Assembly (NCBI GenBank): GCA_928212115.1 | Contig: CAKMRJ010000001.1 | Span: forward strand, 186,999,877 to 187,063,876 | Reading direction: 5' to 3' | DNA length: 64,000 nucleotides | Origin: Lactuca virosa | Lineage: Eukaryota > Streptophyta > Magnoliopsida > Asterales > Asteraceae | Shown: piece after piece, positions 43,606 through 54,984 of the stretch | How positions within the stretch are numbered: the first letter of the stretch is position 1 | Layout: the number at the start of each line of letters is the position of its first letter | Notes under the pieces: generated by a model | What the model was told of the DNA's origin: nothing | What the model saw: only the letters and a program-made list of their open reading frames with translations | Databases searched by the model: none | Program-made: the position numbers and the translations under genes

Positions 43606-44260
43606 TCTCTTATAACACCAAGATTGGTGCTTATAGTTGTAATGAGGAAGACAATGAAGCTTTTAATTTGTTTGCTGACTTGAGGAATCATGGGTTCTTT
43701 TCAACTCAATTCACATTTGGCAGTCTTTTCTCATGTGATTCATTAGACACGAAGCAAGGATTCTGTTTGCAAGCAGCGGTCATGAAGAGCGGGTTGCTCT
43801 TTGCTGATTCTTTGTGGGAACTACTATGTTGGGTTCGTTTGGGAGGCAAGGTTACATTTGTGAATCATTTTGGGTATTTGAGGACATACCTTTCAAGAAT
43901 CTAGTGATATGGAATGCAATCATATATTTTTTTTGGGCTTTAAGGATTTGCATATGAATGCTTGTTAATGTTTTCTCACCTTATGAGAACAGAAATCACA
44001 ATATCCGAACCTTCATTCGTGGGTGTTTTAACTGGATTCCAATATCAGGAAAACCTAGAATCAAGTGAACAAACACATGGGTTTGTAATCAAGTTTAACG
44101 TAGGAGATAGTTTTGCAATTTCCAATTCTCATGTTAAAATGTATGGCAAGTGTGGAAGTTGCAAATGTCTAGATGAAAAAGTGTTTAAATTGATATACAA
44201 AAGAGACTTGCTAACATGGAATACAGTTTTCGGAATACTACAAAGAAGCTTTTGAGATTT
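43606..44260 (+). pseudogene. Pentatricopeptide-repeat (PPR) protein gene fragment, frameshifted
   Basis: Translated pieces read IGAYSCNEEDNEAFNLFADL and NHGFFSTQFTFGSLFSC. After a frame change at about 43820, PFKNLVIWNAII (in the 43880-43920 stretch) follows. Then from 43962 come LMRTEITISEPSFVGVLTGF, ESSEQTHGFVIKFNVGD, SNSHVKMYGKCGS and VFKLIYKRDLLTWNTV. The alternating 'N-x-M-Y-x-K-C-G' and 'D-x-V-T-W-N' motifs are characteristic of PLS-class plant PPR proteins, which bind organellar RNA in mitochondria or chloroplasts. At least two frameshifts, no start codon, and no E/DYW domain found. It is a fragment of a larger gene. Confidence 0.78.
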
Positions 44261-44599
44261 TTCATGGAACATTCTAATTGCAGGTAGTTCACGTAATGAA
44301 GACTACAAATAAGCTTTTGATTTCAGGGATGAATTTCCCACCAAATGCAAGAAAATGTCGTAGCATTCATGATAGTTGTAGTAAACCAAGATCAAAAATC
44401 CAAGCATGCTAATAACAATTATGTATGTTGAATCTTTGTAGTTTATCTTTTTATATATAATTGTTCGATTGCAGTTTCTTTGCATAAAATGGAATACATA
44501 ATACCAATGCACAATAAGTGTTCGACAAAATGTTTGAATAAGAACAAGTTAATTGAGCACCTATCACTTCACTTAACAATTGAGTAAATCACCCATATT
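44261..44599. other. Spacer between the PPR fragment and the duplicated segment
   Basis: AT-rich, no coding frame or repeat family supported. Confidence 0.45.
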
Positions 44600-44885
44600 T
44601 TTGTACTCTTATAATTATTTTATCCAATACAAGAGACAATATAAGGGTAATATGTTCATTTTTCATCATTTACTATGGTCAGTCAAAGAAATAATCAAGC
44701 AACATGGTTTCAGTCAGATGTGGACTCAATTAGAAGTTCTAACTCGGTCATAAACTACCAAACCTTATATTTGGATTTTGACCATACTTATCATATATTA
44801 ACTATTTTGTATCATTTTTATCCATATTTTATAATATTCTTTATTAAATTTCAAAAGAATGACCTAGAGCTTTTGACTAATTTAT

Positions 44886-45058
44886 GCAATATCAAATATA
44901 CTGCTACACGATTAGGTTCATTGTCTAGTGTGTGTGTGTATATTAGTTTGGTCATGATAAATTAGTCTTTACAAATTTTAAACCTGATAAATTTTATTGT
45001 ATATAAATCACACAATCAAGGTTTTGGTGTTTTTGCCAGGGAACGGTTGCATTTATTT
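44886..45058 (+). repeat. LTR end and degenerate primer binding site, Athila/Tat-like Ty3/gypsy
   Basis: The run from ACTGCTACACGATTAGGTTC to AAATCACACA matches the end of the LTR at 52058-53454. It is followed by TTTTGGTGTTTTTGCCAGGG, a decayed form of the Asp-tRNA-type primer site (TTTGGCGCCGTTGCCGGGGA) used by Athila/Tat elements. The assignment is inference from family knowledge. Confidence 0.55.
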
Positions 45059-45126
45059 CAAATTATTTATTTGTTTATTGAACTTTGTATATAGTTTAGT
45101 TATAAGTTTTTTATGTTTATTTTTAA

Positions 45127-45300
45127 ATTGATTATATAGTTTTTGATACTCTTGATATTATTCTTGAGTATGAGTTGCAAGTACTAGAGTTATGTGATCT
45201 AGAAAAAAAATTGGAGGAACTAGAAACATTACTAGAAAAAGAGGATTATTGTGCGGAAAACGACCTCCAAGTACTTGAAGGCCTAGTTCCCAAGTTTTAG
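45127..45300 (+). pseudogene. Short acidic coiled-coil reading frame, unrecognised
   Basis: The frame opens after TAA at 45124, runs 57 codons with no internal Met start and ends at TAG 45298-45300. It contains LEYELQVLELCDLEKKLEEL and a leucine/glutamate heptad-like pattern, ending LEGLVPKF. The duplicate copy at 63720-63890 has seven instead of eight A in the LEKK stretch, shifting its frame. It lies just inside an Athila-like primer site and may be a gag or leader remnant. Function unknown. Confidence 0.4.
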
Positions 45301-46278
45301 TAGAGAAAGGAAAACAAAGTAAGGAGAGAAAGGATAAGAAAGTAAGGAGGGAAAAGAAGAGAAATGAAAGAAAAAGAAATACGTATTTTGTTTTCCTGAT
45401 TTGGAGAGAAGTGAGAGGAAGATTAAGTGTTTTGTTGTTTATCTCTAAATCCTTCCAAATCGGAAGGAAAGTTAGGAGGGAAAATGACTATTCCATTTCC
45501 TTTTACTTCCTTCCTTTAATGAAACTCGTAAATACAAATTTCTTTTACTTTATTCCCACTTTCACCCATTTCCTTTCCGTTCCCTCGTTAAGTTTAACTC
45601 ATGAACAGGGTGGAAAGGTTGATGGAAGGAGAAATGGAAAGATGGAGTGCTGAAAACCAAGAAATTGTCTGTGAGCACCTACCTGTCGCAACGTGGTCCC
45701 CTATTCCAATAATTGTAGTTCTGAAGTTTGGAGTGAAGTTTCTTCTTTGGAGAAATTTCTGAAGTGCGTCTCTTTTTTGATTAGTGTCCAACTAGTTACA
45801 CTAGTCAGAATTTTTAGATCAATAATTTCAAGCTCGTATGGCCAATCTTTTTAAATGAAGAGTCAAATTTTACGAATTGGGTGAAATTGAATATTTGATT
45901 CAATGGATGGATTGAAAACTCGCATATCAGAAGTTTAATAAGTTGGGAGTCCATCTCAAGACTCACACAAAAGAAGTGCTTATTTGGAGGCAATGCGACT
46001 TTTATAAATTACTTTGCATTTTCTTTTCATTTTTAATTTTTAATTTATTTAGTTTTGTATAAATTTTTTTTTAATGATTCGTATTTTTGTGACAAGTAAT
46101 TTTTTAGCTACGAAATTTATGATGATCAGATAGAAGAGTGAGGTGATGATTACAAGAAGAAAGCACACATATAACCGTGGGGTAAATATTCAACATGGAG
46201 CGACATTTACATAGGAGTTTTATATGCTTTCTCCATTATATATGGGAAGTTAATTATATGAGAGACTAGTTGAGACCT
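45301..46278. other. Athila-like internal remnant with purine/pyrimidine-rich block
   Basis: 45301-45400 is nearly all purine on the plus strand, and 45490-45560 is rich in TTCC runs; the two can pair as a hairpin. Beyond 45600 fragments such as TTTGGAGGCAATGCGAC resemble the 3' non-coding part of Athila-type elements from memory. No intact frame. Confidence 0.4.
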
Positions 46279-46640
46279 TGTAGCGACCTATTCCGAATCT
46301 TCCTAAGACAGGGAGGTGACCCAAAGACCGAGTATCATTAGGCTTAGGGCCTTTAAGGAAGAGAGACTTAGACCCATTTGGATGTGCGTAATGCAATTTG
46401 GATGATTCGGGAGTTCGGTTTGTGTTTTGGAGCCAAGGGGTATTTCGGTAAAGTGTCAGTTCGGGATTTTATGGAAATTTGATTTTTGTTCTGGAAGTTT
46501 TAAGGCAAGTATGAGTTGGTAGAAGTGTAGATCTTCTCGTTACCTCTTCGTGGATATAAGGATCGTCAGAAACGAACTTATAACGAAGAAGTTATGGCCT
46601 TCAGAAGATACATAGTTTTTGGGTTGAAGCAAGTATGTGC

Positions 46641-46668
46641 GGGGGGAGGGGGGGAGGTGGGGGGGGGG
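46641..46668 (+). other. Potential G-quadruplex block
   Basis: Three runs of six, seven and ten G plus a GG are separated by one to two bases, within the U3 part of an LTR. A four-stranded structure is possible by pattern; not tested. Confidence 0.6.
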
Positions 46669-46675
46669 CTACACA

Positions 46676-46815
46676 TGTGTACGCATGGCGTAATAGTGCT
46701 AAGCCTAGTATGCGGGGAGTATAATGATGTACGCTGGGCATACTGAACAGTTTGATCGCGAGTGCTCTAAGGAGTACGTTAGGCGTACCAGAAGTTTGTT
46801 GGGCGTACTCCAGTC
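46676..46815. repeat. Palindrome cluster upstream of the 46279 LTR promoter
   Basis: GTACGCATGGCGTAA, GTACGCTGGGCATAC, GTACGTTAGGCGTAC and related units, followed by CCCTATTTAAGC. Confidence 0.75.
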
Positions 46816-47429
46816 AGACCCAAACCCTATTTTTAGGGTCTTGGACCCTATTTAAGCTCCTTATCTTATCACCTAACCCTAATATCTTCAACCTCAATCC
46901 CTTTAAACCCTAGAATCAAAACCCTAGCTCCCATTTGAATGGTTTTTGAGCTTTTGGTGGTATTTCATGCTTTTTGGTGTTCATAGAAGAAGAAGGAACT
47001 TCTTGGAGAAGTGTGGGATGGCTTGAAGCTCTTGGATCCAAGGTTGTTGCATCTTGATCTACATTTTGGAGGTATAAAGTTTCTATCTTGATGACCTTAT
47101 ATGTTAGATCTAGTTAATGGAGTATTTTGTGCTTTTTGGAGTCTTTTGAGGTAAAGATGGGTTTTTGATATACTCCAAAAGCAATGAGTGCTAGATCTTA
47201 GCTCCATTCAGTCCCATGGTTCATAAAAATGCAAGCTTTATGGTGTATTTTGGTCCATGCAAGCATTAAGACCTTCGTTAAGTCCTTATTGAGCTTTCGA
47301 GTCCCTTTTTTCCATGCAAGCATGAAAAGTTGCCAACTTTACGTGATAAGTAGTCTTATAGAATCAGATCTGAGTGTTTGGCACTTTTTCATAACCGATT
47401 AAGGGCATATTGGAGCGAAAAGGTGTATG

Positions 47430-47540
47430 GAGGAGTACGCGGGGCATACTTAAGAGTACGATCAACATAATGTTGAGTTTGTGCATTATGGACTTGTACA
47501 ATATGCTTTGGGGGCGAGTACACGGGGCGTACTCCCCAGT
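47430..47540. repeat. Palindrome cluster downstream of the 46279 LTR promoter
   Basis: GTACGCGGGGCATAC and GTACACGGGGCGTAC units; the homologous block in the second LTR is at 50525-50655. Confidence 0.7.
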
Positions 47541-48120
47541 TTGCATTTTGGGCTTTTTGAAGATTTGGGCCTTGTTGGGCCATTGGACATCTGACTTTGG
47601 GCCTTGGATAGACTTATATTTCTTGGAAGTAGGTCCTTGTTAGTTTTTGGGCCCAATTGGGTTATTGGGCCATAATGGGATTTTGATGCTTTTGATTTGG
47701 GCTTTGGATTTCCATTTTGGGTTTTGGGATTTTTATGCATTTTGGGCTGGGCCTTGGCTATGGAACAAGTGAGAAAAGGGTAAAATGGTCTTTTACCATT
47801 TAGGAGGTTGGTTAGTGGAGTGGGCCTCAGATTTTTGGCTTATCGAGTTAATTAATGATTAAGATTGTATTTATTGATAGTTGGCGCGAGGTTATCCGGT
47901 TCAACGACTCGAGCAATTATTTGGCTATCAGCAGACTGTGGTGAGTTTCCTCACTATACTTAGCGGGTCAAAGGCACCAATGCCAGCCCATGATTGTTTA
48001 TGATAGGATGTTAGGTGTCTGCATGACTCTTGCATGTGTTTTGTGCTGATATGTATACCGAGCGAGGCTCGATGTCGGGCGAGGCTCGATGACTGTATTA
48101 TATGATATTGGTGGTGGTTA

Positions 48121-48307
48121 TAACATGTGTTAGTATGATTATATAACATGTTATGTTATATCATCAATAATTGTTAAATGTCATTTTGCATACCAATAGT
48201 CATTAGTGGGACCTAACATGTGTTAGTATGATTATATAACATGTTATGTTATATCATCAAGAATTGTTATATGTCATTTTGCATACCAATAGTCATTAGT
48301 GGGACCT
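48121..48307 (+). repeat. Tandem duplication of about 93 bp
   Basis: TAACATGTGTTAGTATGATT through CATTAGTGGGACCT occurs twice in tandem, with only a few differences. Confidence 0.9.
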
Positions 48308-48340
48308 ATCTTTATGAGTGTATTTTTGTTTGTTCGGTTG

Positions 48341-49874
48341 GTGTTCCAGTTCTTTGACACCGGTCAATTCAGAGGTATCGTTTGGAAGGTCTATGGTCGG
48401 AATAGCTGGTTAGTTCTCTAAAAAAAATCAGAGTTCAGTCGTGTTGGCATTTGTTCAGGTAGGATCAACAGTCGTCTATGGAATAAACTTTTAGTTCGAT
48501 CATTACCGTTGCTAGGAAAGGAGCGGTAGGAAGGAGATGGTGGTGGCAGTCGCATGGGTTGTTTGGTCATTGGATGTGCCAAGGGAATTTCATAATCGAA
48601 AAAGTTGAAGATGGTCAGAATGTAGAGGTCTTTCCGGGAATAGGAAGTTGGAGTGAAGATTCGCCATTTCCGGTCAAAGGTTATAGTCTTTGTCACCAAC
48701 ATAAAGGACTTAAGGTTTTGGTGCGGTATCATGGGTAGTTATCGAGATTATTGGGCTTGTTGAAATTTTTGGGAGTATTCGTCTGGATTTTAAGAGTAGC
48801 GTGATCATCGCGATTGGCTAGTAATGGCACGCTGGAATTTGTAAGCTTAGCTTGTTGACAGTTTGAGTCGTAAGGTTGTGAGATGGATTGGAAATCCATC
48901 AAATCTTGAGGATTGGAAGAGTGCAGTCGAATCCAAGTGGGGATAATTTTTTGGTCTAAGGGATTGCACAAGAAAGGATATTCGTGTTTCGTTGCACATC
49001 AGTAGTGCCACACGGCGAGTATGTAGATGGACTTAGGTCGAGGATGGTGTTAGAGCCTCTTTGCATGTTCTTGTCTGATGAAGGCTTTGGGGTTCGAAGC
49101 ACTACCCGAACACCTGATTGGGGTATAGTTGGATGTGGGATCGACTCTGGATGATTGTTGTTGATATGGTAGAGGTGTGGTAAGACCATGAACGGTAACC
49201 ATGGCGGGGTAGTCGTGTCGTAAGACTGCGGGGTGGCCGTAGCATTCACTTGGTTGTTAGATAGTATGGAAGTGTTGTAAGACTGCGGGGTGGACGTAGC
49301 ATTCACCAGGATATCAGGAAGTTATGGGAATTGTTGTAAGTCTGCGATGGGATCGTAACATTCTCCATATTGGGGTAGACCATTATTCGGGGTGGTCGTT
49401 GGTATGAAAGAGGATCAGCTTGTGCCTAGGGTAAGGCGGACAATATTGTCGGAGAATATCTCCCTGTTATGAGAGAATGACCATTGGGGTCCGAGGAGAG
49501 GTTGGGCTTGTGTAGCTCTCGAAGGGATGAGAACCGTGGGTGTGGCCTGTTCGTTGGTATAAACTGGGTGAGACCCGTGAACGAGGCCCATGTGATTATG
49601 GCAATAAAGGTGAGACCTGGTAGAGCCTGCTTAGGTAAAGGAATTGGATTATGCTTTTATTAGGATGATTATGTGGCCAGAGAGTGGCGTAGTGTGGTGT
49701 ATAGGTTAGGATATCCTTACCAGTTGGACTCTCAGGAACCTGGTGGCTGGACCAGGTGTGAGAATGGTAGTCTCAGCGGTGGTTGGGGATTTTATATCCC
49801 GGTTTAGTGAATGGTTGCCGTGAATCAGAATATTTCGGGTGAAAGTCAAGCACAAGTCCTCGGATCTCCGGTTA
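48341..49874. other. Non-coding stretch between two gypsy LTRs, with short repeats
   Basis: No gag or pol is recognisable. Three units of GTAAGACTGCGGGGTGG-type sequence followed by CGTAGCATTCAC lie at about 49190-49370. It may be the internal part of a non-autonomous element or unrelated filler. Confidence 0.45.
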
Positions 49875-51510
49875 TGAGTTGTGTACTGGAAGTACGTTTG
49901 GCATACTACAGTCTAACCCAAAGCTTATTTTAGGGTCTTGGACCCTATTTAAGCTCCTTATCTCATCACTTAGCCCTAATATCTTCAGTCTCCATCCCTG
50001 TAATCCCTATAATCGAAACCCTAGCCCCCATTTGAGTAGTTTTTCAGTTTTTGGTGGTATTTCTTGCTTTGTGGTGTTCATATAAGAAGAAGGAACTTCT
50101 TGGAGAAATGTGGGATGGCTTGAAGCTTTTGGATCCCGGTTTGTTGCATCTTGATCTACATTTTAGTGGTATAAAATTTCTATCTTGATGATCTTATACG
50201 TTATATCTAGTTCATGGATTATTTTGTGCTTTTTGGAGTCTTTTGTGATAAATATGGGTTTTGATCTACTCCAGAAGCAATGGGTGCTAGATCTTAGCTC
50301 CATTCAGTCCCAAGGTTCATAAAAATGCAAGCTTTACGATGTTTTTTGGTCCATTCACGCATTAAGATCTTTGTTAAGTTCTTATTGAGCTTTCGAGTCC
50401 CTTTTTGCCATGCAAGCACGTAAAGTTGCCAACTTTACGTGATAAGTAGTCTTATAGAATCAGATCTGAGAGTTTAGTACTTTGTCTTAACCGATTAAGG
50501 GCTTATTGGAGTGAAAAGGTGGCTGGAGGAGTATGCGGGGCGTACTTAAGAGTACGCTCAGCGTAATGCTGATTTTGTGCATTATGGACTTGTAAAGTAT
50601 GCTTTGGGGGTGAGTACATGGGGCATACCATTCTGGTACGCGGGGCCTACTCCCCATTTTGCATTATGGGCTTTTTGAATATTTGGGCCTTGTTGGGCCA
50701 TTAGACTTCTGACTTTGGGCCTCGGATGGACTTAGGGTTTTCTATGAAGTAGGTCAATGTTGGTTTTTGGTCCCAATCGGGTTATTGGGCCTTAATGGGC
50801 TTTTGATGCTTTTGATTTGGGCTTTGGATTGCCATTTTGGGTTTTGGGCTTTTTATGCATTTTGGATTGGGCCATAGTTATGGAACAAGTGAGAAAAGGG
50901 TAAAATGGTCTTTTACCCTTTAGGAGGTTGGTTTATGGAGTGGGCTTCGGATTTTTGGGTTATCGAGCTAATTATTGATTAAGATTGTATTTATTGATAG
51001 TTGGCGTGAGGTTATCCGGTTCAACGACTCGAGCAGTTATTTGGCTATCAGCGGACTGAGGTGAGTTTCCTCACTGTACTTAGCGGGTCGAAGGCACCAA
51101 TGCAGGCCCATGATTGTTTATGATAGGATGTTGGATGTCTGCATGACTCTTGCATGTGTTATGTGTTGATATGTATACCGAGCGAGGCTCGATGCCTGGT
51201 GAGGCCCGATGACTGTATTATATGATATTGGTGGTGTTTATAGCATGTGTTAGTGTGATTATATGTTATATGTTTATATGTTTGTTATGAGTACCAGGCG
51301 GGGCCTGTTGTCGGGTGTAGCCTAATGAATGACAGATCTGTAATCCGAGCGGGGCTCAATGTCGGGCGGGGCCCCAGGTTGAGCAGTGCTCGATGCCGAG
51401 CTGGGACCGAGGTAGGGCGGGGGCCCATTATATGTTGATATGTATGGAATGTGGTATTTTAGGGAGCTCACTAAGCTTTGTGCTTACGATTTTATGGTTA
51501 TGCATAAGAC
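49875..51510 (+). repeat. Second Ty3/gypsy LTR fragment (homologous to 46279-48340)
   Basis: From GTACGTTTGGCATACTAC on, it parallels 46790-48100, including CCCTATTTAAGCTCC, the palindromes at 50525-50655, and CGGACTGAG|GTGAGTTTCC at 51061. It lacks the first ~500 bases. It stops at about 51510, after GGGAGCTCACTAAGC, before the expected splice acceptor and LTR end. Confidence 0.8.
51285..51440 (+). repeat. GC-rich LTR minisatellite
   Basis: Units follow GAGCGGGGCTCAATGTCGGG and CGGGGCC patterns, related to the arrays at 54747 and 61888 on the other strand. Confidence 0.7.
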
Positions 51511-52057
51511 AAAAAAAAGTAGTGAACAAAGTCAGAAAAAAGTAGTTGAGAAGTTCGATGCTATGAGTCAATAAGAAATTGCAAAGTATGAATAACATGA
51601 AGAAATGAATAAATAAGGCTTAAAGCCACTAGTATTTTCAAAGTGTTCAAGAAAAAAGGGGGAGAATATTTGTTATATTTTGCATAGTCAAAGTTGTAAT
51701 TTATATTTCTATGTTGTTTTTCTTTTTTATGTTGAGTCACTTGGGAACTTAGCTAAAACATCTTGAGTTTAGAGAATTTTTAAAGAGTATATTCGACGAG
51801 ATGCATAAATGAGTAGTGTTCAAGCTGAATGATGAGTATTTATGAGTATTGTGATGCCACAAAGCTTAGACATTTATTAGGATTTGAACACACTTATATT
51901 GATGCTAGGTATAATTTGTGAGTCTGAATTGGGTTATATTTTGTAATTTTTCTAAATAAAGGTATGATGTTATGATACTAAAAAATGAATTGCAATTATA
52001 ACTTGAAATGATTTTATGTTTGCTTGAGGACAAACAACGAATAAGTGTGTGGTATTT
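51511..52057 (+). other. 3' internal end of an Athila/Tat-like element
   Basis: TTTGCTTGAGGACAAACAAC and the following AATAAGTGTGTGG match the block that typically precedes the polypurine tract of Athila/Tat/Ogre elements (there GTGTGGGGG). No coding frame. Confidence 0.5.
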
Positions 52058-53454
52058 TGATATGACCTTATTTAATTATAGATTTTAGGCCATTATCTTA
52101 ATATATTTGGACTTAATTGATTTATTTAAAGATAAATGATACTTAATATGCTTTGAATTAGATAAATACAGATAAAATCATAGCTAATGAGCAAAAGGAA
52201 AGGATTAGGAAAAGAATGGAGCTAATAAGGACCAAATTCAAAAACTTGTAAAAATTATGAAAGCAAGTTGTGCTTCCCTCATACAGGCACTACGCCCCTT
52301 TTGTGTAATTTGTATACAAAGCGGAAACCCAAAATTGGTGACATGAATTAGGCATTACTGAGATGCGGTTTAGCTAAAATCTACAGTACTTGAATTTTTA
52401 CCCCAAAATGACATCCCGTCAATTTTAACAAATACCAAAGATATCTTCCAAAGAATATTCATCCAAAAACCCTTTTGGTTCGATTTCAAGGTTGGAGAAG
52501 CACATTAGAGTGAAGCTTAGAAGAATCACAAGCTAGGAGTATTAGGACTACAAATAAGTTTTCTTTGTGTTCGTGTTTTGCAATTCTTTTTTGATGTTTT
52601 TCTTCTTTTTATTTACTGGTTACCCTTTGTTTCTTCTTAGTTGTATACTAACCCTTATGGTTTGATTTATTAGTAGGATTTATAAAGTTTGATTACTTAT
52701 TATGTTTGTTTGATCATAATAACTTATATGTTCAAGTTTCAATTTTTGTTGCCTACAAGTGAGTAATATATAGTCTAGAGGACCGATATGATTATATTAA
52801 CTTGTATCTTATTGAGTTTATGAAAATAAACTATTAGGAGTAGAGATGGACCAAATCCTAGGGTTAGGTGATATAATTTCGAACTTAATATGTAAGCGAG
52901 TATTAAATAAAAATTATTTTTTTAGATTATATGTCATGACCATTGAGATTAATCACCAAATTAAGTGTTTCATAAATCAAATATTTAATTGATTATTGAG
53001 TTAGCTAATTTAATGATCATTTTGTTAGATGCTTTAGAGTATTAGTTAATATGACCAAGGTATCTAGTCATTACAAGAATCATTAACTAACTTGTTAAAT
53101 CCATTGTACTTCTTATAAATCAACCATAAGAAGATAGGGTAGGTTCGAAATCTAAGTAGAAGTACTTTATCTTCTTTGTATTTAAATCTAATTTCTAGTT
53201 TTGTTATGTTTCGTCACTAAGTTATATTGAATTTAAAATATTTCGCATTTACTTTATTGTTTATCGATTAATTAGCATTTGAATTATCTCATCTGAATTA
53301 ATCTCATTCCCCTTGTCTTTAACACCCTTTTCTTACCACTACTATATTGCTACATAATTAGGTTCATTGTATATTATGTGTCTTAGTTTAGTCATGATAA
53401 ATTAGGATTCATACATTTAAAACCTGATAACTTTTGTAGTATGTAAGTCATACA
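52058..53454 (+). repeat. 3' LTR of an Athila/Tat-like element (about 1.4 kb)
   Basis: Begins TGATATGACC after a degenerate polypurine tract and ends GTAAGTCATACA. The last ~130 bases match 44886-45017. The matching 5' LTR is reduced to that piece. No promoter element is called. Confidence 0.55.
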
Positions 53455-54194
53455 TCATTGCACTACAGCACTAGTACTTCTCATCCAAATAATAAGCATC
53501 CATTGTCTAGTTGTAGTTTTGGACATGATCATCAGGGTCTTCAGAGCCATCATATTTTGTTTGCCGGTAAGTTCGTTCATGGTGACAGTTTCATATTCTT
53601 GTATACTTCTTATTGATTGTGAGTTATCTTATCATAATTCACGATACTGGTTCACAACTATGATGTTGGTTCGTTGCATGTTATCTTGTGTTATTGGGTG
53701 TGGCAATTATATTTTTTGTATGGTCTTGTTGTTAAGTGGGTTTGGTTGCATGTAGACTTGGGTACCTGGTTGTGGACAATATTGTTAATATTGTGTGTAT
53801 GGAAATGGTGGTTCCATGGGTATGTAGGGTTTTATTGGTGTATTCATTGTCGATAATTGTTGTTGTAGGAGTGGCGGGAGCGTCTGCATGGTTGGTTGTT
53901 TTTCTTTTGAAGCTGTCTTGGAAGGTTGTTGTGTGTTGTCTATTTTCCCTATGCATGAGATAATTGTCACCTCAACCGGGACTGAGTTTGCTTATGTCTT
54001 TTTTCTTTTTTCAATTGTGTTTTCCTAATTGGTTTGTTAATTATTCTTTATTCCTTTCTCTGTAGGTGTGTTTGTGGCTCGTTGTAGCGGTGTTTATGGC
54101 GTCTGTGTTGCTTGAGATGTATTTACTATGGGGTTTGTCTGTGGCGTAAATAATGGTATTATGTTTATTGGGCTGAAAGGCGTTTCTGGAATTG
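53455..54194. other. Unassigned stretch, T/G-rich
   Basis: Overlapping open frames on both strands (53519-53970) are hydrophobic because of T/G-rich composition. None has family resemblance. No feature is supported. Confidence 0.45.
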
Positions 54195-54470
54195 TGTGTA
54201 CTGTTATAATTATTTTATCCAATACAAGAGAAAATATATGGGTAATATGTTCATTTTACATCGTTCACTATGGTCAATCAAAGAAATAATCAAACAACAT
54301 GGTTTCAGTCAGATGTGGACTCAATTAGAAGTTCTAACTCGGTCAGAAACTACCAAACCTTATCTTTGGATTTTGACCATACTTATCATATATTAACCAT
54401 TTTGTATCATTTTTATCCATATTTTATAATATTCTTTATTAGATATTAAAAGAATAACGTAGCACTTATG
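54195..54470 (+). repeat. Segmental duplication, second copy, left part
   Basis: Matches 44603-44870 closely, for example TTTCAGTCAGATGTGGACTC followed by AATTAGAAGTTCTAACTCGG. It continues at 63457 beyond the gypsy insertion. Confidence 0.88.
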
Positions 54471-54746
54471 TGTAACATCCAAAAATATGGTCCCAAAATT
54501 TTAAATTTTAATTAATAGATAAATAGTAATTTCCAATATAATTCAAACATTAGAAATAACCAGTGTATCAATTTGTCATAAATCTGAGTAAAATATCATA
54601 ACAAAATCCCAATGGTGTGTGCGATGCAGTCATCCCGAGATGTTCCCCTTGGAAACAGAAATACCTGAAACATAAACTGAAAACCGTAAGCACAAAGCTT
54701 AGTGAGTTCCCCCAAAATACCACATACCAATCATACAATAACAAAT

Positions 54747-54935
54747 AGTGGGCCCCGCCCGACTTCGGACCTCGTCCGACATCGGGCCCCGCCCGATATC
54801 GAGCTGAGCTCGGTAAAACGGGCCCCGCCCAATAAACAATAACATATATTAAAATAAACACATACACATACAATAATCACAGAGATACATAACATACAAA
54901 TATCCATCAAGCCCCGCCGGACATCGGGCCTTAAC
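54747..54935 (-). repeat. GC-rich LTR minisatellite, 3' LTR of copy C
   Basis: Units of GGGCCCCGCCCGACATCGGGC type, repeated about five times with variation. Confidence 0.75.
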
Positions 54936-54984
54936 CCGAAAACATATAAACACAGCACTTGCAAGAGTCAAAGTCAACGTTCCG

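Larger units (their letters stand above)
44600..45420 (+). repeat. Segmental duplication, first copy (uninterrupted)
   Basis: This stretch matches 54195-54470 plus 63462-64000 at high similarity. In the second copy the 8.99-kb gypsy copy C separates the two parts at CTTTTGACTAATTTATGC, so this copy preserves the empty insertion site near 44870. Confidence 0.88.
46279..48340 (+). repeat. Ty3/gypsy LTR (Tekay-like), plus orientation, 3' part unclear
   Basis: Begins TGTAGCGACC. It contains a G-rich block (46641-46668), palindrome clusters at 46676-46815 and 47430-47540, a promoter element CCCTATTTAAGC near 46848, and the donor-like GACTGTG|GTGAGTTTCCTCAC at 47941. The LTR at 49875 is homologous from about 46790 onward. 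The expected acceptor and LTR end are not visible before 48340. Confidence 0.75.

Noticed and set aside
47364..47740. Several overlapping open frames on both strands
   Set aside because: They lie inside a gypsy LTR, between palindrome clusters, with no family resemblance.
47941..47954. GTGAGTTTCCTCAC hairpin as a transcription terminator or regulatory hairpin
   Set aside because: The stem is lost in the LTRs at 10216 and 35017 while the GTRAGT donor pattern is kept, so a splice-donor reading fits better.
53519..53970. Overlapping hydrophobic open frames that could suggest a membrane protein
   Set aside because: T/G-rich composition gives hydrophobic residues on one strand and Thr/Pro-rich ones on the other; there is no conserved motif or consistent frame.
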